Source: Sphingopyxis sp. H050
GTDB taxonomy: Bacteria; Pseudomonadota; Alphaproteobacteria; Sphingomonadales; Sphingomonadaceae
Length of the DNA: 64,000 nt
Reading direction: 5' to 3'
Assembly: GCF_001468265.1 (NCBI RefSeq)
Contig: NZ_LNRZ01000003.1
Coordinates: 496,001-560,000, forward strand
The notes under the pieces are model-generated. The model had not been told where the DNA came from. It saw nothing but the letters and a program-made list of their open reading frames with translations, and made no database searches. Below are positions 52,358-60,797 of the stretch, piece after piece. Made by a program: the position numbers and the translations under genes. How positions within the stretch are numbered: position 1 is the stretch's first letter; the number at the start of each line of letters is the position of its first letter.

Positions 52358-52448
52358 CATCTCAAAGCGTCTGATTTCCAACGCAAAAAACGGACCACGA
52401 ATACGCTTGGAGCGTTTCGCCGTCCGGTCAGGCTGTCGGAATGGTGCG

Positions 52449-52477
52449 CAATTAGGGTGAGTCGCGCGCAAAGTCAA
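52449..52477 (-). promoter_or_regulatory. Sigma-70 promoter of the rpsM operon
   Basis: On the minus strand TTGACT (52472-52477) is followed after 17 bases by TAATTG (52449-52454), about 135 bases before the rpsM ATG. The leader between holds the hairpin at 52339. Confidence 0.7.
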
Positions 52478-52534
52478 GCGAAGCGCGGCAGATTGCGCCA
52501 GGTCCTCCCGGTGGCGAGGCCATGGGAAGGAAGC

Positions 52535-53326
52535 TTATGGTTGCGAGGTAAGCGCCACCGCGCGCTCGTGCAAGCGGCTGACGACGGCCCGGTGGATGCC
52601 GGGGGCGCAGGCGATGACGCCGAAGGCTTGCGCGCGCGGGGTGTTGAAGACGAGCGGTTCGCCGAAGGCGTCGGTGACGACGGCCCCGGCCTCGGTCGCG
52701 ATCAGCGCCGCGGCGGCGACGTCCCACTCGAACCCCCAGCGCAGGGTCGCGACCAGATCGGCGCGGTCGTCGGCGACCAGCGCCATGCGCAGCGCGATGC
52801 TGTTGGGCTTCGTCACCATGATCAGGTCGCGGTCGATCTTGGGCAGGCTGTCGGCGGGGACACGCGATCCGTCGAAGATCATCCGGCGGCTGGCGCGCAG
52901 CGTTTCGCCGTTCAATGTCGCGCCCTTGCCCTTTTGCGCGACCCACAGCTCGTCGAGCGCGGGCGCGTATAGCACGCCCAGTTCGGGTTCGCCGTCGATG
53001 ACGAGCGCGACCGACACGCACCAGCCGGGCCGCCCGCGAATGAAATCGCGCGTGCCGTCGATCGGATCGACGCACCACATGGCGCGGCACGTCAGCCGGT
53101 CCTCATTGTCGGCCGTCTCTTCGGACAGCCAGCCAGCCTCGGGCACCATCGCGCCGAGCACGGCCTTGAGGCGCGCGTCGACCGCCAGATCGACGTCGCT
53201 GACCGGATTGTCGTGCGACTTGTTCCACACGTCGATGGCGCGCCCTTCGCCGCGCCAGCGCGCCATCGCCATGTCGCCGACCTCGCGGGTGGCGGCGATC
53301 ACGGCTTCGAGGTTGCGACCCGGCAT
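52535..53326 (-). CDS. Inositol-monophosphatase-family phosphatase
   Basis: 263 residues. Mg-dependent phosphatase: SEETADNEDR, WCVDPIDGTRDFIRGRPGW (the DPIDGT box) and FEWDVAAAALIATEAG match the family. Members dephosphorylate inositol phosphate, histidinol phosphate (HisN) or 3'-phosphoadenosine phosphate (CysQ); the sequence alone does not decide. It follows pmbA with 6 bases between and precedes the rpsM promoter. Confidence 0.87.
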   Translation of the reverse strand: MPGRNLEAVIAATREVGDMAMARWRGEGRAIDVWNKSHDNPVSDVDLAVDARLKAVLGAMVPEAGWLSEETADNEDRLTCRAMWCVDPIDGTRDFIRGRPGWCVSVALVIDGEPELGVLYAPALDELWVAQKGKGATLNGETLRASRRMIFDGSRVPADSLPKIDRDLIMVTKPNSIALRMALVADDRADLVATLRWGFEWDVAAAALIATEAGAVVTDAFGEPLVFNTPRAQAFGVIACAPGIHRAVVSRLHERAVALTSQP

Positions 53327-53332
53327 CGGGGT

Positions 53333-54676
53333 CTAGCCCGACGCGACGGTCATGCCGTCGATGCGCAAGGTCGGCACATTGGTGCCGTGACGGAATTCCA
53401 GGTCGTTCGCGGGGATCAGCGCCGCGAACATGTCGATGAGGTTGCTAGCGACGGTGAATTCGGCGATCGGCCCGGCGATCTGTCCATCGCGGATCACGAA
53501 GCCCGACGCGCCGCGGCTGTAGTCGCCGGTGACCGGGTTGACGCCCTGGCCGATCAGCTCGGTGACGTAGATCCCCTCCTTGATGTCGGCCATCAGCGCG
53601 TCGGGCGTGACGCTGCCCGCGGCGAGATGCAGGTTGCTCGCGCTGACCCCCGACGCGCCGCCGCCGCGGCTGGCATGACCCGTCGGTTCGAGACCGAGCT
53701 GCTTCGCCGATGCGGTGTCGAGCAGCCAGCCGGTGATCTTGCCCCCGGTCACGATGTCGCGCGGTGCGGTCGGCAGGCCCTCGCCGTCGAAGGCGCGGCT
53801 GCGCAGCCCGCGCCGGCGGTGTGGGTCGTCGCGGACGATGATGCTGCTGTCGAACAGCGCCTGGTCTTCCTTGCCGAGCAGGAAGCTGGTGCCGCGGGCG
53901 ATCGCGGGGCCCGCGATCGCGCTCAGCAGGTGGCCGACGATGCTCGCGCCGATGCGCGGATCGAGGATGACGGGCAGCTTGCCGGTCGGCGCCTTGCCGG
54001 GATTGAGGCGCTTGACCGCGCGGCTGCCGGCGCGGACGCCGATCTCTTCGGCGCTTTCGAGGTCCGACAGGTGGTGCGCGCTGTGCCAGCCATAGTCGCG
54101 CTGCATGCTCGCGCCTTCGCCCGCGATGACGCTCGCGGACAGGCTGTGGCCGCTCGACCCATAACCGCCCAGGAAGCCATGGCTGGTCGCGAGCGCAAAG
54201 CGGGTGCGGCTGTGGCTGGCGCTGCCGCCCTCGCTGTTGGTGACGCCGGCGACGGCGCGGGCGGCCTCTTCGACCGCAAGCGCGGCGGCGCGCAGCGCCT
54301 GCGGATCGGCCTCGCTGCCGTCGTCGAGATCGAAGTCGGGGGCGGTGCCGCGGAAGAGGCGGTCCTGCGGTGCCAGCCCCGAATAGGGATCCTCGGGCGC
54401 CTCGCGCGCCATCGCAATGCAGCGCTCGACCAGCTTGGCGAGTTCGCCCGCGTCCATGTCGGCGGTCGAGACGCTGGCGCTGCGCTGGCCGACGAAGACG
54501 CGCAGGCTGATGTCCTGTCCTTCGGAGCGTTCGACATCCTCGAGCGCGCCGAGCCGCATCGACACCGAGGTCGCGGCGTTGCAATAATAAAGCGCGTCGG
54601 CGGCGTCGGCGCCGGCTTTGGTCGCGGCGTCGCACAGCATCTGGGCGCGGTCGAGGGCTTCGGCAACGGTCAGCAT
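53333..54676 (-). CDS. TldD/PmbA-family protein (PmbA-like)
   Basis: 447 residues. Second-half partner of the TldD/TldE (PmbA) metalloprotease pair that processes small peptides and modified peptides. Features: VSMRLGALEDVERSEGQDISLRVFVG, ASMQRDYGWHSAHHLSDLESAEEIG, and GHASRGGGASGVSASNLHLAAGS. The zinc HExxxH of TldD is absent, which fits PmbA. The end is 6 bases from the inositol-phosphatase gene. Confidence 0.9.
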   Translation of the reverse strand: MLTVAEALDRAQMLCDAATKAGADAADALYYCNAATSVSMRLGALEDVERSEGQDISLRVFVGQRSASVSTADMDAGELAKLVERCIAMAREAPEDPYSGLAPQDRLFRGTAPDFDLDDGSEADPQALRAAALAVEEAARAVAGVTNSEGGSASHSRTRFALATSHGFLGGYGSSGHSLSASVIAGEGASMQRDYGWHSAHHLSDLESAEEIGVRAGSRAVKRLNPGKAPTGKLPVILDPRIGASIVGHLLSAIAGPAIARGTSFLLGKEDQALFDSSIIVRDDPHRRRGLRSRAFDGEGLPTAPRDIVTGGKITGWLLDTASAKQLGLEPTGHASRGGGASGVSASNLHLAAGSVTPDALMADIKEGIYVTELIGQGVNPVTGDYSRGASGFVIRDGQIAGPIAEFTVASNLIDMFAALIPANDLEFRHGTNVPTLRIDGMTVASG

Positions 54677-54727
54677 GGCCGCGCCCTATACGGCGCGCGG
54701 GTCAGCGTCAAAATCTAAAGTCGGTGA

Positions 54728-55126
54728 TTACTTCGCGATCGCGGCGATGGCGTCCGTCGCGGCCATCGCGCCGCTGACCCACAGGAAGGGCAGCGTCAGC
54801 GCAGCCGCCCACAGGCGACGCGTGTCGCGGCGGAAGCGCTGGTGGAGCCCGCGGCTGGCGAGCGCCTGACGGCTGAGGTGATACCAGCGGCGTTCGGTCG
54901 AGCGTGCGATCGGCAAGGCGAGCGCGACAAGCATGATTAGCGCGACGACGATGAGGGCGGACGGCGCCCCGGCCGCGACGGCGCTCATGACAAGCCAGAT
55001 CTGGAGGGCGGCAAAGGCGATCAGCGCCGCGGCGGCGTGGACCGTCATCCGGCGCCCCAGGCTGCGTGCCGGCGGCACGCTTGCAGTCGCTCGGCGCCAG
55101 AGGCGCGGTTCGAACGTCGATGCCAT
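54728..55126 (-). CDS. Small membrane protein of unknown function
   Basis: 132 residues with three hydrophobic segments (about 29-50, 54-73, 108-126) and a basic loop between the second and third (STERRWYHLSRQALASRGLHQRFRRDTRR). I recognise no family. It converges on nothing; the next gene in its direction is pmbA 51 bases later, and it is divergent from the S9 peptidase gene. Confidence 0.6.
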   Translation of the reverse strand: MASTFEPRLWRRATASVPPARSLGRRMTVHAAAALIAFAALQIWLVMSAVAAGAPSALIVVALIMLVALALPIARSTERRWYHLSRQALASRGLHQRFRRDTRRLWAAALTLPFLWVSGAMAATDAIAAIAK

Positions 55127-55438
55127 GTTTTCAGCCTCCCCGGCCGGCGATTCCCAGAAACCGCACGTTTTGCCCCAAATAATCCCAAGTCAAGACACTC
55201 TGCCCGCGATTCGTTAATTTTTGCATTCAATTCATCCCGGAATCGTAACAAAATCGCGTCGGAGTGCCGAAATCGCTGCAAAATAGGCGCTATTCGTCGC
55301 TCAGACGGCTCAAAACTGCTGCCAGTCGTCGAGCGCGAGACGTCGTTGGTCGACTTGCATCCAAAGCGCATGTCGATAGCGTCTAGCCCTTGTCCGATTG
55401 CAGACATCCATCTGCAACCATGCAACCGGGGAATATCG
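55127..55438. other. Intergenic region between divergent genes
   Basis: 312 bases, less GC-rich than the rest of the window. It includes ATTCGTTAATTTTTGCATTC and ATCGTAACAAAATCGCG, which suggest promoters in both directions, but no -10/-35 pair is convincing. No hairpin terminator, repeat or small gene was seen. Confidence 0.5.
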
Positions 55439-57373
55439 ATGCGTTACCTGACTTTCGTCGCCGCCCTCACTTTGCCGTTCGCGCCCGCTCTGGCGCAGGA
55501 GGCCGCCACGCCGGCGGTCGAGCCCAAGCCCGCGGCGCTGGTCGCCGACGGCTTGCCGGAAGTGCCGGCCGAGCTTGCCGCCGCAACGCGGCCCTATATG
55601 GAAAATCGCGGCGCGGGCTTCGTCGGCTGGAACCCGGTCGACCGATCGATGCTGATCTCGACGCGCTTCGGCAACACCAACCAGATCCACCGCGTCGCGA
55701 TGCCGATGGGCGCGCGCAAGCAGCTGACCTTCGAGGCCGAACCCGTCGGCTCGGCCGCCTGGTCGCCGAAGAGCGCCGACATCATGCTCCTCCAGAAGGA
55801 CGTCGGCGGCAATGAATTCTTTCAGATCTATGCGATGAAGAATGGCCGGCTCGAACTGCTGACCGATGGCAAGAGCCGCAACAGCTACAACGCGTGGAGC
55901 AAGGACGGCAGCCTGCTTGCCTTCACCTCGACGCGCCGCAACGGCCGCGACAGCGATATCTATCTGATGAACCCGCGCGACGCGGCATCGAGCAAGATGA
56001 TCGCGCAGGTCTCGGGCGGCGGCTGGGGCGTCAGCGACATCGCGCCGGACAAGAGCTGGGCGCTGGTCGGCAAATATGTCTCGGTGCAGAAGACCGATCT
56101 CTACCGCCTCGACCTCGCGACCGGCGCGATGACGCCGATCGGCGACCACAGCAAGACGGTGGCGCTCGGCGGCGGCTCCTTTGCCCCCGACGGCACCATC
56201 TGGATCACCAGCGACGAGGGCAGCGATTTCCAGCGGCTCGGGACGCTCGATGCGGCGACGGGGAAGTTCACGCCCAAGGGGCCGGCCGAAAAGTGGGACG
56301 TCGACACGTTCGACATTTCGGACGACGGCAGCCTCATCGCCTATGTCGTCAACGAGGCGGGGATAGCGAAGCTGCGCGTGATGGACGTCGCCAGCGGCAA
56401 TGTCCGCACGGTCGAGCTGCCCGCCGGGATCATCGGCGGGATCGACATTGCCCCGTGGGGCGACATCGGCTTCAGCTTCACCTCGGCGCGCGCTGCGGCC
56501 GATGCGTACAGCGTCGATCCGAAAACGCTGAAGGTCACCCGCTGGACCGAGAGCGAGACCGGCGGCCTCGACGTGACGCAGAATGTCGAGCCCGAGCTGG
56601 TCAAGGTCAAGAGCTTCGACGGGCTCGAAGTGTCGGGCTTCCTCTATCGCCCCGATCCCAAAAAATTCCCCGGCAAGCGCCCGCTGATCATGAGCGTCCA
56701 CGGCGGCCCCGAGGGGCAGTCGCGCCCCGGCTTCATGGGCCGCAGCAATTATCTGCTGAACGAAATGGGCATCGCGCTCTTCTATCCCAACGTCCGCGGC
56801 TCGACCGGCTATGGCAAGACCTTCGTCAGCCTCGACAACGGGCCGTTCAAGCGCGAGGACAGCGTGAAGGACATGGGCGCCTTCCTCGATACGCTCGCGA
56901 AGGACAAGAGCCTCGACGCGGGGCGCTTCGGCCTGACCGGGGGCAGCTATGGCGGCTATATGTGCTATGCGGCGGCGACGCACTATGCCGACAAGCTGCG
57001 CGCGAACCTCTGCGTCGTCGCGATCTCGAACTTCGTGACCTTCCTCGAAAACACGCAGGAATATCGCCGCGACCTCCGCCGCGTCGAATATGGCGACGAG
57101 CGCGTGCCCGAACAGCGCGCCAAGCTGATCGAGATTTCGCCGCTGACCCGCGTCGCCGACATCAAGAAGCCGCTGTTCATCGTCACCGGGGCGAACGACC
57201 CGCGCGTGCCCGCATCGGAAGCGGATCAGATCGTCGCGGCGGTGCGCAAGAACGGCGGTACGGCGTGGCACCTCGTCGGCACGAACGAGGGGCATGGCTT
57301 TGCGAAGAAGGAAAACGCCGATTATAATTTCTGGGCGTCGCTGCTTTTCTGGAAGCAGTATCTGCTGAACTGA
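55439..57373 (+). CDS. Secreted S9-family peptidase (acylaminoacyl-peptidase-like)
   Basis: 644 residues from MRYLTFVAALTLPFAPALAQ, a signal peptide. The N-terminal ~380 residues form a WD40-like beta-propeller (DIMLLQKDVGGNEFFQIYAM, TSTRRNGRDSDIYLMN), and the C-terminal domain is an alpha/beta hydrolase: catalytic Ser in LTGGSYGGYMCYAAA, Asp in VTGANDPRVPASEADQI, His in NEGHGFAKKEN. It probably degrades peptides in the periplasm. The longer upstream frame lacks a signal and is not supported. Confidence 0.92.
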   Translation: MRYLTFVAALTLPFAPALAQEAATPAVEPKPAALVADGLPEVPAELAAATRPYMENRGAGFVGWNPVDRSMLISTRFGNTNQIHRVAMPMGARKQLTFEAEPVGSAAWSPKSADIMLLQKDVGGNEFFQIYAMKNGRLELLTDGKSRNSYNAWSKDGSLLAFTSTRRNGRDSDIYLMNPRDAASSKMIAQVSGGGWGVSDIAPDKSWALVGKYVSVQKTDLYRLDLATGAMTPIGDHSKTVALGGGSFAPDGTIWITSDEGSDFQRLGTLDAATGKFTPKGPAEKWDVDTFDISDDGSLIAYVVNEAGIAKLRVMDVASGNVRTVELPAGIIGGIDIAPWGDIGFSFTSARAAADAYSVDPKTLKVTRWTESETGGLDVTQNVEPELVKVKSFDGLEVSGFLYRPDPKKFPGKRPLIMSVHGGPEGQSRPGFMGRSNYLLNEMGIALFYPNVRGSTGYGKTFVSLDNGPFKREDSVKDMGAFLDTLAKDKSLDAGRFGLTGGSYGGYMCYAAATHYADKLRANLCVVAISNFVTFLENTQEYRRDLRRVEYGDERVPEQRAKLIEISPLTRVADIKKPLFIVTGANDPRVPASEADQIVAAVRKNGGTAWHLVGTNEGHGFAKKENADYNFWASLLFWKQYLLN

Positions 57374-57380
57374 CGCCGGG

Positions 57381-57457
57381 CGTCGCCCCCGCGAAGGCGG
57401 GGGCCGCTATCGGCGTTCAGCAAGGATGCAGGCGGCCCCGCCTTCGCGGGGGCGGCG
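57381..57457. repeat. Dispersed inverted repeat, family D, copy 2
   Basis: It has the same arms and hairpins as 50238-50317 (CGTCGCCCCCGCGAAGGCGG and GGCGGCCCCGCCTTCGCGGG), with small differences. It lies between the converging S9 peptidase and secreted hypothetical genes. Confidence 0.8.
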
Positions 57458-57464
57458 GCTATTT

Positions 57465-58067
57465 TTAGCTCTTCGGCGGAACCGGAAGCTCGCCCGCGTC
57501 GGCATCGGGGGTCGCCGGAACGGGCGCCATGCCGTTGGCCTGACGCTCCAGATCCTCGGCCGCCTTCTGGCGTTCGGCGAGCGCTTTCTCTTCGGCGACC
57601 ACCGCGGCTTCGACTTCGGCGGCCGCGGCATCGATGCCGGCGATGCGTCTGGCGCGCTCGTCGGCGATCATCGCCTGCCAGTCGGTCTTGTCGGCCGCCT
57701 TCTGCTCGGCCTTCGCGCCCGAGACGAGCTGCTGCGTACAGCCGGTGAAGCCGCCGAGGCCGACCGGCGAGCAGCTGTCGGTGCCGAAGCGGCCGACGCG
57801 CTCCATCGCGGTCACGCGGTTGAGCCAGGCCTGGTTGCGCGGGTCGAGCGGGTCGCCGCCGCGAAAGATCTGCGGCACGCGATAGCGGTCCTGTTCGGGC
57901 AGGCGGTTACAGACGACGATCTCGTCGGCGCTCGACGGCTCGCACTTGTCGCTGCCATAGACGATGACCTGGTTGATCTTTTCGGCATTGGCCGAATCCT
58001 GCGCCGCGGCGGGAAACGCAGCGAAGCTGCTGGCGAGAAACAGCGCGGCGAGCGGCAGGCGGGTCAT
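57465..58067 (-). CDS. Secreted hypothetical protein with coiled-coil
   Basis: 200 residues from MTRLPLAALFLASSFAAF; AAGGA 7 bases before this ATG supports it over upstream starts. Signal peptide to about residue 23. Mature part: NQVIVYGSDKCEPSSADEIVVCNRLPEQDRYRVP, then four cysteines in total, and a Ala/Glu-rich helical, possibly coiled-coil segment at about 130-180. The ending is Pro-rich. I recognise no named family, though DEIVVCNRLPEQDRYRVP-like secreted proteins are common in sphingomonads. Confidence 0.65.
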   Translation of the reverse strand: MTRLPLAALFLASSFAAFPAAAQDSANAEKINQVIVYGSDKCEPSSADEIVVCNRLPEQDRYRVPQIFRGGDPLDPRNQAWLNRVTAMERVGRFGTDSCSPVGLGGFTGCTQQLVSGAKAEQKAADKTDWQAMIADERARRIAGIDAAAAEVEAAVVAEEKALAERQKAAEDLERQANGMAPVPATPDADAGELPVPPKS

Positions 58068-58153
58068 CACTTTATCCTTCATCCTGTTGTCGGGCGGCAT
58101 GACAGCCCTTGTCTGCATCCGCGCTGAACGGAGCCGATCTGCGGGGAGTCTTA

Positions 58154-58672
58154 TCAGATACGTTTCGAGAGCGCGATGGCTGCACGGCAGCCGGCGCGGA
58201 TCGCGAGGCTGAGCAGCGGATAGCCGGGTGTGCTTTCGGCGCCCGCGGCGAGCGCGGCGTCCTTATGCTCCAGTTCCTCGGCACGGAAATCGGCGACCGC
58301 AGCGCTGAGTTCGGGGTCGCTGTCGCCGAGTTCGTCGAGCTGATCGCTGTAATGGCGGTCGATTTCGGTCTCGACCGCGGCGGTGCACGCCATCGCGGCG
58401 CGCGGCCCCATCGCGGCGGTCACCGCGCCGAGCGCAAAGCCCGCGACGTTCCACACCGGTTGCAATGCCGTCGGACGCACGCCGCGGCGGGCGACCATCG
58501 TATCGAAGAATTTGCGGTGGCGCTCTTCCTGCTCGGCCATATGCGCGATCTCGCGCGCCATCGGGTGGCGGTCGCCCATCACCGCGAGCTGGCCGGCGTA
58601 GATGCGCGTCGCGCCATATTCGCCCGCCTGGTCGACGCGGATCATCGCAGCGTTTTTGGGCGCCTTGCTCAT
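58154..58672 (-). CDS. coq7: Demethoxyubiquinone hydroxylase Coq7
   Basis: 172 residues from MSKAPKNAAMIRVDQAGEYG. A di-iron monooxygenase for the C6 hydroxylation step of ubiquinone synthesis. Iron ligands are in AGEYGATRIY (Glu18), EQEERH (ExxH, 49-52), VETEIDRHY (Glu101) and EELEH (133-136). A hydrophobic region (about 76-97) associates it with the membrane. Its start overlaps the dsbB stop by 4 bases (ATGA), so the two are coupled. Confidence 0.93.
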   Translation of the reverse strand: MSKAPKNAAMIRVDQAGEYGATRIYAGQLAVMGDRHPMAREIAHMAEQEERHRKFFDTMVARRGVRPTALQPVWNVAGFALGAVTAAMGPRAAMACTAAVETEIDRHYSDQLDELGDSDPELSAAVADFRAEELEHKDAALAAGAESTPGYPLLSLAIRAGCRAAIALSKRI

Positions 58673-59154
58673 ACCGCCGATGTGGGCCGCCGGCGGAGCT
58701 TGGTCAAGACGAGCGCGGCGCCGGCGAGCGAAAAGATCGCGTTGAACCCGGCGAGCGAGACCGGGCCGAGCGTCCATTGCGGCACGTCGCAGCGGGTGAT
58801 CGGCGCCGCCATGATGTCGTTCAGGGAGACCGGGCCGCTGACGCCGCTGCTGCAGGTCGTCAGCCCCTCCCACCAGCCATATTCGACCCCGGCGTGGAAG
58901 ATGCCGATCAGGCCGCTGATCGCGATCGCGACCGCCGCGAGCGCGGTCAGCGCGCGCATCGCCGTCTCGTTGCCGCGCAGCAGCAGCGCAAGCGCGGCCA
59001 GAACGATCGCTGCCTGATGCGGCCAGCGCTGCCAATAGCACATCTCGCACGGGTGCAGGCCAAAGCCATATTGCGAGACCAGCGCGCCGCCATAGAGGGC
59101 GAGTGGGACGACAAGCGCCAGCAGCGGCGCGGCGAGACGGGATTGAGACATCAA
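58669..59154 (-). CDS. dsbB: Disulfide bond formation protein DsbB
   Basis: 161 residues, four membrane helices. It re-oxidises DsbA and passes electrons to ubiquinone. The periplasmic pairs are CEMC (Cys36/39) and Cys101/Cys122 in TTCSSGVSG and ITRCDVPQW. It overlaps coq7, a ubiquinone-synthesis gene, which is sensible because DsbB uses ubiquinone. It is shorter than E. coli DsbB by about 15 residues. Confidence 0.92.
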   Translation of the reverse strand: MMSQSRLAAPLLALVVPLALYGGALVSQYGFGLHPCEMCYWQRWPHQAAIVLAALALLLRGNETAMRALTALAAVAIAISGLIGIFHAGVEYGWWEGLTTCSSGVSGPVSLNDIMAAPITRCDVPQWTLGPVSLAGFNAIFSLAGAALVLTKLRRRPTSAV

Positions 59155-59171
59155 TACCTACCTTGGAATAT

Positions 59172-59244
59172 CGTCATCCGGCGAAGGCCGGGATCTCGCC
59201 GCTGGTCATGATGCGACGATGAGATCCCGGCCTGAGCCGGGACG
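59172..59244. repeat. Dispersed inverted repeat, family F
   Basis: CGTCATCCGGCGAAGGCCGG pairs with the region GAGATCCCGGCCTGAGCCGG. The same leading pattern occurs at 15543. It lies between the ctpA stop and the dsbB start. Confidence 0.7.
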
Positions 59245-59274
59245 AAGAGAAATGAATCGATCGCTTCAATTATA

Positions 59275-60663
59275 TCAGTTGCGCGCGGTCGGCTTGGCGG
59301 CGGGCTTGCCGCCCTGCGCCATGCGCGGCGCGCCGGGGTTGATCCGCCCGATCGTCTGCAACGCATAATAGAGCTGATAATCCTCGATGCCCTTCGCCTT
59401 CAGGTCGGCGGCGGTCGCGGTGAAGCGCGGATCCTCCTTTTCGTCCTTTTCGAGCAGGCTGTTGTCGACCTTCTTTTCGTTGATCAGGTGCCGGCGCAGG
59501 TCGCTCTCGCGGAAGCGCGGGCGGTCCTTGTAGTCGGCGTCAGACAGTTGCGGCACGCGGATGTCGGGATCGATCCCGCCTTCCTGCACGCTGCGGCCCG
59601 ACGGCGTGTAATAGCGTGCGGTGGTCAGGCGGAGCGCCGTGGTGTCGGTCAGCGGCAGCACGGTCTGGACCGAGCCCTTGCCGAAGCTGCGCTCGCCCAT
59701 GATCACCGCGCGGCGCTGGTCCTGCAGCGCGCCCGCCACGATTTCGGACGCGGAGGCCGATCCGGCGTCGATCAGCACGATCACCGGGGCGCCGCCCGCC
59801 AGGTCGCCGGGTTCGGCGAAATAGCGTTCGATGTCGCCCTTCTTGCGGCCGCGCTGCGAGACGATTTCACCGCGTTCGAGGAACAGGTCGCTGATCCCGA
59901 CGGCTTCGTCGAGCAGCCCGCCGGGGTTCGAGCGGAGGTCGAGCACCCAGCCGCGCGGCTTGCGGCCGAGCGATTTTTCGACCGAGAGCATCGCGGCCTT
60001 GAGATCGCGCGTCGCATCGGCCGAGAAGCTGGTGACGGTCAGCACGCCGACGTCGCCCGAGACTTCCCATTTGACGGGCTTCAGGTCGATGACCTCGCGC
60101 GTCAGCGTCATTTCCAGCGGCTTGTCCTGGCCTTCGCGCACGACGGTGATGTCGATCGTGGTGCCCGGACGGCCGCGCATCTGTTCGACCGCCTCGTCCA
60201 GCGTCAGCCCAAAAATGAGCTCCTTGTTGATGTGGGTGATATAGTCGCCCGCCTTGATCCCCGCGCGGTCGGCGGGGGTGTCGGCGGTCGGTGTGATCAC
60301 CTTGACGACGCCGTCCTCCATCGTGACCGACAGGCCCAGGCCGCCATATTCACCATCGGTTTGCGTGCGCAGGTTCGAATAGTCGCGCGCGTCGAGATAG
60401 CCCGAATGCGGGTCGAGGCTGGCGAGCATGCCGTTGATCGCGCCCTCGATCAGCTTCGAATCGTCGACCGGTTCGACATAGTTGGATTTGACCTCGAGAT
60501 AGACGTCCATGAAGCGCGCAATCTCTTCCTGCGTCTTGCTGTCGACGGTCGCCATCGCGCCGGTCGCCAGCGGGACGAGCGCCAGCGTCGAAAGCGCGGC
60601 GGCGCCCTGCCACAGCGCGAAGCGGCGGCGCGGGGACGAAGGGGTCTTGGTCGATTCGGTCAT
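59275..60663 (-). CDS. ctpA: C-terminal processing peptidase (S41), CtpA type
   Basis: 462 residues with an N-terminal membrane anchor (about 16-38). PDZ domain at about 105-185 and a catalytic core with the Ser in GSASASEI (302-306) and the Lys in RSFGKGSVQ (Lys329). It cuts periplasmic proteins from their C-termini. It follows an EnvC-like gene by 134 bases in the same direction, the usual order in alphaproteobacteria. Confidence 0.93.
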   Translation of the reverse strand: MTESTKTPSSPRRRFALWQGAAALSTLALVPLATGAMATVDSKTQEEIARFMDVYLEVKSNYVEPVDDSKLIEGAINGMLASLDPHSGYLDARDYSNLRTQTDGEYGGLGLSVTMEDGVVKVITPTADTPADRAGIKAGDYITHINKELIFGLTLDEAVEQMRGRPGTTIDITVVREGQDKPLEMTLTREVIDLKPVKWEVSGDVGVLTVTSFSADATRDLKAAMLSVEKSLGRKPRGWVLDLRSNPGGLLDEAVGISDLFLERGEIVSQRGRKKGDIERYFAEPGDLAGGAPVIVLIDAGSASASEIVAGALQDQRRAVIMGERSFGKGSVQTVLPLTDTTALRLTTARYYTPSGRSVQEGGIDPDIRVPQLSDADYKDRPRFRESDLRRHLINEKKVDNSLLEKDEKEDPRFTATAADLKAKGIEDYQLYYALQTIGRINPGAPRMAQGGKPAAKPTARN

Positions 60664-60797
60664 GGGCGTCTTTCACTCACGCAGGACAAGTCCCGCCTTA
60701 TAATCCCCGGCCGTCCATCCTCCTACGCATTTATACGGGCGTCAAGCGGTCGATCCCGATACGGGTCAGCGTGCGAATGGGGGATTAACGGCTCCGC

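Noticed and set aside
55127-55438. Search for a tRNA, small RNA or riboswitch in the long gaps
   Set aside because: No cloverleaf, GGTTCGAATCC-like T-loop or known riboswitch core was recognised in any gap.
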